A model generated the notes under the pieces. The model worked only from the letters and a program-made list of their open reading frames with translations. It was not told the origin of the DNA and searched no databases. Positions 50,001-59,000 of a stretch of 64,000 nt of DNA are shown here, one piece after another. This DNA comes from Helopsaltes ochotensis (taxonomy: Eukaryota > Chordata > Aves > Passeriformes > Locustellidae): contig VXBM01000096.1 of assembly GCA_013400155.1 (NCBI GenBank), forward strand, positions 124,001 through 188,000, in the 5' to 3' direction. Both the position numbers and the translations under genes were made by a program. Numbering within the stretch: the first letter of the stretch is position 1; every line of letters starts with the position of its first letter.

Positions 50001-53000
50001 GCACCAATCGTGCAAAAAACCTTGTGGTGCCTGTGTTCATAATGACAAAAATCCACTCCAAACCAAAGTGTTGGGGCTGACCCTCTAACAGAGGACATGG
50101 GTCATTAGCTCATGGGTGTTTCTTCATGCAGCATCACAGCATCACTGATTTGTTTCAGATGGGGAGGAATTTTCAACCTTGACGCTTTTGAAAGCTTTTT
50201 TTTTTTTTTTTTTTTTTTTACTACTTGTTTTACTTATAGAAAACACATTGTTTATACATAAGACAGCAAAAGGAAAATTGAAATAATCACTCATTCCTTG
50301 CAAGGAGCCAAGATTGTGGACAAGAGTGACAAAATCTAGGACCTAATGGCATTAAGGACAGCAGCCTCAGGGAAGAGGTTGGTGCTATTTGGGAAGGGGC
50401 TGGAACTGGAAATGCCATTAGGCAGGTGCAGAGAGATGGGAGAATGGGAGCAGTATTTCGAACCCTGTAAACATCAGACTACACAGCAACCAGTGTATGT
50501 ACATTGCTTTCCAGAGCATTAAGTAAGTGTGTGTTAATGTCATCAGGAAAAGAGTCATCCATCAGAGCTAAGGACCAGGACTTTTCAGAGAGAATATCTG
50601 ACGTCAGAGACAGAGCCTCCATCTCAGCTAGAGGGATCTAAAGGGAGAGATGATTAAACATAAGAAACCAGGACACAAATCTTTTGGAAAAGAAAATTAA
50701 AAAAAGAAAAAAAAAGTATCATAATCTAAATACTTCTAGACAGTAAATATCCCTGCAGTGGGAGGAGCTGCATCATACACATTGTTACCAGGGACAGAAT
50801 ATTAAAGAAATGAAATATAACGGAGAAATTAAAAAAGGAGTGGGACATTCATACTTTAGCGCTTACCAAGGATCTGGGAAGAGGTTTACAACCATACACT
50901 AATATTAGCATTGTATTTTGCTGTTCTCCCGTCTACATGAAGAAGCAAAAGTAACATTGCTTTCATAATAGAGATTCATACTCTTGTCTGTGATCAAATA
51001 CAAAAGGTTTCAAGATCTGATTTCTCTGAAGTTGTTCCTCCCCAACAACCATGCTGGTTTCTAAGCTAAACTTGTTGAGTCTGCAAAGATTCCCCAACAA
51101 CAAAACCATATTTTCAGGTGGGGTATGGAGTGTGCCTTTCCCTGTGGCCCAGGGAGGCTGCAGGCCCACGCTCTCCGTTCCCGCCCAAGAGGTTGGTGGG
51201 ACCATAAATCATTTCCTGACAGTTAAAAGGGTGCGGGAAGAAACTTAAAAGCTTGATTTTGGTTAGCAAACACCTCACACCTCCTCTGGGCCAAGTCCCA
51301 GGTGCTTCCTTTTCATTTCTCACTGGGTCTTTTTTTTGCCATCCTCTGTGCTTGAAAGGTCTTTCTGCAGCAATGAACCTTACAAGAGAAAACAGAGAGG
51401 CCCAGGTCTCGTGCATTGAAGTTGTCAAAGGACTGGGTTTTGTCACTCTTAGAAATGGCAGCCACGGGATGGAACAAACCCAGCGATGAGTGAGCCTGGA
51501 GAGGCTCAAAATTCATCTGAGATAAGTAAGAGGGTTGGGCTCCTCTCATCTAACCTCAGCTTTGATATCTCCTCTAGCACACTTATCTGCTGGCAATGGA
51601 TGAGAGAGATGATTTGCAGCCCCTGATTTCATATGAGGCTCCCCAAAAAGGCATCACATCAAAAATGCCAGCCTGAGGACAGGAATTCCTAAGAGGGACC
51701 CAGCAACCAGAGCCAGGAAAAAGCTGTGCAGGAGCGTGGTGGACGCCAGCAGCTCCTGCCTTCTGGAGCTGCCCTGCTGGGAGCTGCTATTAATCAGGTT
51801 GCGCTCAGCAAGTCCCAGCATTGCTCTAAATTCCTGGGTTGCCTGAGAACATGACAAATGGTGTGAACAGAAAATCCAAAATGTAAACAAAACATCACCC
51901 CACTTCAGCCTTCTCAAACCTAAAATTGAGTTTGAAGCTGTCAAAACATTTTGTTGGAAACATCCAACTTATTTAGACCAGTTTTAATTATAGAGAGGAG
52001 GAAAAAGAAGCCTAAATTTTAAAAGAAAAAGCCATTTCAAACTGGAATGCTATATTTTTTCATTACAGAAATGTCAAAACAAAACCATTTTTTTGCTGCA
52101 GCAGCACTTTCTGGTGAACAATGTTGTGACAAAAAATTTTCAACCAGCTCTCACTGAGTTTCCTACTGACCCTCTGCCTTCTCTGCCAAAGCTACTGTCT
52201 CTTTTCCTCTGGCAATTATTAGAGACAACCACTTCCTATAGCTTAATAGACTCTGGGATGCAATATGGAGCAATCAGAGGAAGACATGTTATCCTGCTAT
52301 ATAAAGACCTGCAGTAGAATTTCATTTTACCTAAGCTTGTTCCTTTCCTCTAATGAACCATCAAAAGTTGGGTAATTTAGAATGTCAGTGAGCTCATAAA
52401 CAAGCACACTGATTTAACAAGAAAACTTCTGTTATTTTTAGCCAGAAAGGGTGGGTAAAATAGATCAAGAAATATGGAATTTGCTCAATTCCAACTGCAG
52501 CTAATAATAGGTGTGCATGAATTATTATTATGGTCACTGCTGTGTTTTAGGGAACATATTTACTCTAAAGACTAATGCACTTTAAAAAGTAGGTATTTTA
52601 TTCTAGGAAGTAAATGAACTAATTTTAAACAAGCACTATCTGCTCAAGAAAGCACTGGAGCACACAGTTACTTCTGTGCATCATTAAGGGTTGCCTCCCC
52701 TCCTAAATTCACTAGATCAGAGTTGAGGATCTAGGTTACAGTGACCCATTTGCAAGAAGCCTCCTTGGGAAAACGCATCAAAACTGGGTTTTCCCGCAGT
52801 ACAAATAGCGCAGAACACAGAGATCATTTGATGATCCTCAGCAGCTCAGGCTCAGGCTGTGCTGTGCTGCGGGCTCTGCAAACATGCCCTAACATTGCTG
52901 TAGAGCCCTGCTTCAGAGCAGGAAGCCAAATGTAAGAACCCCACTAAAGGATGGAGATGGAATTTTGTGCATTTCCCCTCTAACAACCATGAACTGTAAA

Positions 53001-56000
53001 TCCCAATGAAAAACTTCTTACTGTGTTGACAAGGGAAAGTTGGCATGTTGGCTTCTTCTTGCATTGATATATAACATCATCTACTTCCACAGAAAAAGCC
53101 AAAATGACTTATGCTTCCAAATCCCTGTGACTGCATTACATAAGGAACTTTAACTTGCTATTAAAGGTCTCAGTCAAATTGAGTTTGGATGGAGACTTTG
53201 CAGGAAATTAGGAATATTAACCTGGTTCTCAGAGTTGTAATATTCGGGAGCTGGGAGGGCATAATGATGGCACACAGAGCCTGACAGGTTGTCCATCAGC
53301 TTCAGCTCTCCTTCCAGAGATTCCTGGATCAGCAGTGATATGGTATCAAACAAGTGCCTTTCCTAGGAAGGGTGGTGTATAGCATGGAGAGAGAGAGCAA
53401 GCCAAAAAGAGAGGAGGAAAAAGGAGAGGGACAGAGAGAAAAAAGGACAGCATATCAAACCCAATGAACAAAATGAAGGAAAAAAAATAGAAGGGGGGAA
53501 AAAAGGTGGAAACATTCAAGGAGAACAGCAGTAACAGGACCAGTGGGACAGGAGAAAAGGAGAGAGAACAGTGCAGTAATATCATGGAGAGCAGAGACAG
53601 CTTTCCCAGACATGAGAGATGGGGCGACAGCAGCTGCCCTGAGACCATGGCTGCTCCCACCCGGGGCCCTCCTTGGGCCAGCAAACACAGCTGGTCATTC
53701 CTGGGGGCTGAGCAGCATCTTCCCATTGGTGCTGTCAACTTCAACAGGACACTACTTGTTGCAAGGCTTTTACACATGTGGTCCACACTTTTGAGCTGCA
53801 GGACCTAATACTTGACACCTATATCCATATCCAGAGGGCACAGAAATTAAAATAACCTGACTGGAGAGAAGCTGAGTGTCCTGTCCACGGAGGCTGCAGC
53901 TGAGCAGAATGGACATGTCTCAGGTCACTGTGCCAGACATGGGCTGAGGTGTCCCCAGTGTTTTGGCCAATGTCAAACCATCTGGCTACAGCACTGGGGT
54001 TGTACAGAGCAGGGTCTGGCTTTTGCAGCCAATAGGGGAGTGATTTCAGGGTGCACCTTCCACGTAGGGAATGCCCAATGTGTACAATGGGATGAGGATC
54101 AGTGCTACAATCAAACAGCACACAGTGCAAAAATCCCAGGAAAGAGGCAAGCAAAAGAGCATGCTGTCCTTGCCAGGGTTGTGTCCTGGGAATTGTATTC
54201 CTCTGCTATCAAGCTCAAGCATCAGATTTGTCCTGAAGATTTTGGCTGGGAAAAGAAATAGAATAAGAACTCCTGGAGGGTTTTGAGGCTTCTGTTTGAG
54301 GAAAAGAGCAAGAAACACACTCTGAAGGTTATAACTGGAATAAACCCTTTCCCAGGCCACCTTCAGAGAGGGCAGGTTTAACAGACTGCAGCGTGAGGGT
54401 ATCATTCTGACTGATGTGTCTTGCAGTTTTGCAATTTCTCTTTTTTGCCAGTTTCAGTCCTGGTGCTGAGTCCAACAGGACTGAGGACAATTTGCCAATA
54501 CTCTGCTCAACGCATACAGCATCAGTTGGGATGTGTTGTTTCTTCCTAGAGGACATAGTAAATCTGGATTTCCCCACAGTACCCTGAACTCCTTTTTCCT
54601 GAGCCAAAGAGCAGCTTTGGATTCCATCTCAGACATCAGAGATTCTAATGGCACCAGAAATTTCCAGTAGCTTAGGAACTGAAACAAAGCTTAAGCAGGG
54701 ATTTACTCTCTTTCACGCTTGGACTAAAGATCATAAATGAGTTTTTCATGCATTAGAGTATGCATTAGTCCACCCCAGGCTAAGGCCAAGATATGGTGTT
54801 GTGAAATCATGATGTAATAAAAGTTAATGAGGCCTGAGTAGAGTTTAACCCATTTTGGAATCAGCTAAGACTAAAAAAAAGGCTGGACTGTATTTTCTCA
54901 GTAATTTCAGTTCTGTGACCTCCTAAAGAACTTGTCTGAGGTTTGATCTCACCTCTCATTCTTCAAACTGAATCTTCATCCAAAGACTGTGCTTTAGGGA
55001 GATGTTGTGCAGCTTGTAGCAGCTCCCACATTACAGCCATGCTCCTGCTGGTGGGAATTCTGCCACCAGCTCTGGTGAACTCAGGTTTGAGTCTCCTCTG
55101 GATTATTCTATTGTTAAAAGAATCTTTTCTTACAAGCCTGACTTGTGGGGATGGATTTTAAATTGAGGTTACATAAAACAAATTTAATACTGAAGCAAAG
55201 ATTAGCCAAGTTTTATTCCTCTTTTATGTTGCGGTTCATGGTCTGTATTAGAAAAGCAAACACATTACGCTCATGATTTTACTATCACAAAGGACCAGTC
55301 AAAACTCTGAATTAAACTAAATTTGGAGCTAGCTCTGAACTCTGTGGCTTGAGCTGACCTCCAGAGTACATTGCAAAACTCTGTCCCTCCAAACAGATGC
55401 ATCAAGGTGGTTTGGAGGCCTGCCTGGGGTCTCTTCCCTGCAGCATTGGCTCCCAAACTGCACAAGAGTCAGCAGCAGACAGCACGGAATACAAGCCCAG
55501 GACATCTGGTACACGCCTCGTTCATTACCAACTCGTGCCAGTCTTCCCCCAACAAAAATGCAGGTCAAACCCTCCTCACCCTCCAACAGAGATTCTCACC
55601 ATATGATAAGCTAGTGAGAGCTGAGAATCCACCTTGATTTGCATGGGATTGGTAAATCCGCAGGGGCTCTCAGGTCTCTTTTCACTGGTGGTGCCTGTCC
55701 ATGCAAAGATGGCTGAGGGGCTGTGCTGCCCAGGGCTGATTGTCTTCATCTCCATCTCCAGTTCTGCTTCAAGCTCTGCCTCCTCCTTTGCCTCCTTGTT
55801 GCTCTCCTCCAAGTGCTTCATGAGCACTGCAATCACCACATTGACCAGGACAAACTGGGCTGTCAGCACAAAGGAGACGAAGTAGATGGGGGAAATGACA
55901 GTGTTGTAACAGGTGGACTCCTGGTCACAGTCACGCAGCGTGTCCTGGAAATAGCAGGGGAATGATCACAGAATCAACCAGGTTGGAAAAGACCTTGGAG

Positions 56001-59000
56001 ATTGTCAAGTCCAACCTATCACCTAACACCAACTTATCAACTAAACCACAGCACTAAGAGACGGAAGGCCATGAAGAGATTGCAACATGAACCTCAGTTG
56101 GCAATGGGTTCTCCTTTCATGAAGAAAACTGAGAAGATTCGGCAAATTTCAAATCTAGAACAGCAATACATCTGCCGACAAAAACCTTAACACTTACCTT
56201 CATTATCCCATTCCAGTTGTCTCCTGTGGATACTCGGAAGAGGGTCAGGAAGGCCATCCCAAAGTTCCTGAATGTGGCGTGCCGTCCCAGCCCCTCGCAA
56301 GGGTGTGTGTCATCACACTCTGTGAGACCAAGCACAGCCATGAGACCCCCACTCCCACACCATTCCCACCCCTCCCACTGGCACGGGAAAACTCACCGAG
56401 ATCTCCAAACAGCTCCACTCCAAGAGCTGCAAATATGAAAAACAACAACATGAAGAGAAGGCCCAGATTCCCAACCTGAAAAGAGAAAAAGAAATGGGGG
56501 AAAAAAAACACAGAAAAAGAACATTCATTGATTTTGTTGTTGTTGTTGTTGTTGTTGTTGTTCCAGACCTGTTTCTTGCTGTATTCTTTAATCCAAAACT
56601 TAAATTTCTTCAGGGCAAAAATGACCTCAATGTGAGGACTGTATCTCACTACTTCAGGAGGGAAATGTGATTCTCTAATGACAGCAAAGATAAAATGATT
56701 AGCATTCCTCTGCAATAGGAAATGAGCTGTGGGCCAGAGGATCTCTGGTTTGATACGGCAGTGAGTTACCTGTGGCAGTGCTTGCATCACGGTGTCCAGG
56801 AGGGCCCTCATCCCCACAGCCATCTTGAGCAACTTCAGCACTGTGGAAAACACATTTGCAGTATGGTAACAGCAGCATTAGCAGAGAGGCACAAACTCAG
56901 TCCCTCTCCCAGGAGCCACAGATTATAGGAAGAGAAATGTGAAATCTTGTCAAGTGTTCTCCATTAGCTGCTACAGTCCCTGGCCTTTTTACATCACTCT
57001 GTGTTGCCTGGATACTATCAAAATCCTGTGAATCACCTACTCTGAGACTTGGAGAAAGTGTTATCACTCTGCCTGGCTCTTCTCCAGTTTATCTGTGTTG
57101 AACTCATCTCACTCCTCTGGTTATCATGAGCAGTTCCTTTCCCAGCCCTAGGGCTACTTTCCCACTTCCATAGGCTACCCACTTTCATACATGATTCACT
57201 GAGAAATGATTTACACATCTCTTCCAGAAGGTTGCCTTTCCAATGGGAAGCTGCATGTATTTTTAATTCTGAAAGGGATCCAGTGCACAGAAAACCCACT
57301 TTTTTGTCCTCCTGAGACACAGCAGCATTTAATTTCTCCTTCAGCTCCTTCTCTGCTTAGATGAAGGCTGTAACCAAAACAATTATTCCTCAGAGCACAA
57401 TACTCTTCAGGAGGGCCTGGCAGTACTTCATTAAGGGCCTGAGCACTCACATTTTACATCTTCATCATTTGGCCCTGAGACCTCCCTGTTTTGAAAAATC
57501 AGGTCCTGAAGAAGTTGGCTCCCTGACTTGGGAAGGTATCTGAGAGGACAGATGGATACAGAGTGACGAAGCATGTTTTGTCACCAAGTGGTGTGATGTA
57601 AAACCTTATGGGAATTTAAATATATTAGATGCTCATCTTTTAAAGCCAATGTATTTGAGCTTGTGTTCTCTAATCCCTGTTAGAGATGACTTTGATTTGA
57701 TTGGAGCAATTTTCCCAGGTACATCTCTGGGAGTTGCTGCCACAACTACTTCTTAATTTCTAAGCTCTCAGCCTTCAAGTCCTCTTAAGGCAGAAACACA
57801 GTCAGTTGGCTCAGCTTTTTGGCTCCTTGCAAGTATTTTCTCCCATTGTTCTTTTATTTGTTTACAGCCTGTTGATGCCAGAACTATGCACATCATGATG
57901 GGGATGTGCTCCAGGACTGTTTCCCAATGCTTAACTCTCTCCTGGTGCTGACCATGTACCTCAAACACGAGTCAATTCTGCTTTATCCCTCTCACCTCGA
58001 GCGATCCTGAGAACCCTCATGATTCGGATAATCGTGGGGTTAATTGGTAGTGAAGCGTTCACCTCAATCTCTTCCAAAGTGATGCCCATGATAGACAGCA
58101 GCACAATTGCCAGATCTAATTGGTTCCATCTGGAGACAAGACAAAGTGAAGTTTAACATGTACTAAGAATATGGCAATGGGAGGCAGCTTGTTTCACACA
58201 AATTCCAGTCATTTCCATGCTTTGAGCACTCAAATGAATCTGTAGTATTTTTCTGACGGTGTTATACAAAAGCAGTGGTGTTATGAAATCATTATAACTA
58301 ATGCATCTCATTAGAAAACCAGCCAATTCCAAAGATATCCTTGACTGAAGGGAAAGAGGAAAAAAAGCTGGGCAGTTTTCTACTCAGAGGCTCTAAACCT
58401 CAGGAGAGATACTGTGTTGTCTGTCTAGCCACTTTTAGACATGACACTCGTGGACTTCAATGTAAGATCTGTCCCAGAGAGAACAGGACCCCATGTCTAG
58501 TCCTTGCAAAAAAAGTTGTGTTGGGTGGAGGAAAGACCCCAAGGATTTGTGTCAGGCTGGGGAGAGTAGTAATTCCAGCTCAAAATGTGGGGACAGGAAT
58601 GGAACCATCCACTGGATGCTGAAGGGGTCACGTGAAGGCCTGTTCTTTGTATTAATATTGAAGAAGGCAAAAATGGGAGAAAGATCCACCAAGGACATAA
58701 AATTTGTGGTTTTGAGGTAAGAGAGTGAAAATCTAGATAAAGATACAATGTAATGCACATCTCCTCATCTGCATAAAAGAGAGGTCCTTTCTTTCATGTT
58801 CACTCAGGACTAGATGCTTTCTCTTGACATAAATTTTGTCACTTCAGCAGGTTCTCTTGATTAGATGGACATGCAACTGGTGTGAGAAGAGAATTGGCTA
58901 CTTGGTGGAGATCTATCCCTGCTTCACCTGCTCCCAAGAGCCAAAATGGTGCAATCCCACTCCTTGTCCTGCACAATCCATCCTCCAGCTTATATCCCAA

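Noticed and set aside
51654..51944. Minus-strand 96-codon frame with a hydrophobic end, a possible extra CACNA1G exon
   Set aside because: The flanking exons already join at a junction (Q|IPLAEMEA) identical to human, and the hydrophobic tail has no place in the cytoplasmic C-terminus.
53346..53786. 146-codon minus-strand frame rich in Ser, Phe and Leu
   Set aside because: It is the translation of a pyrimidine-rich intronic tract; its amino-acid bias follows the base composition.
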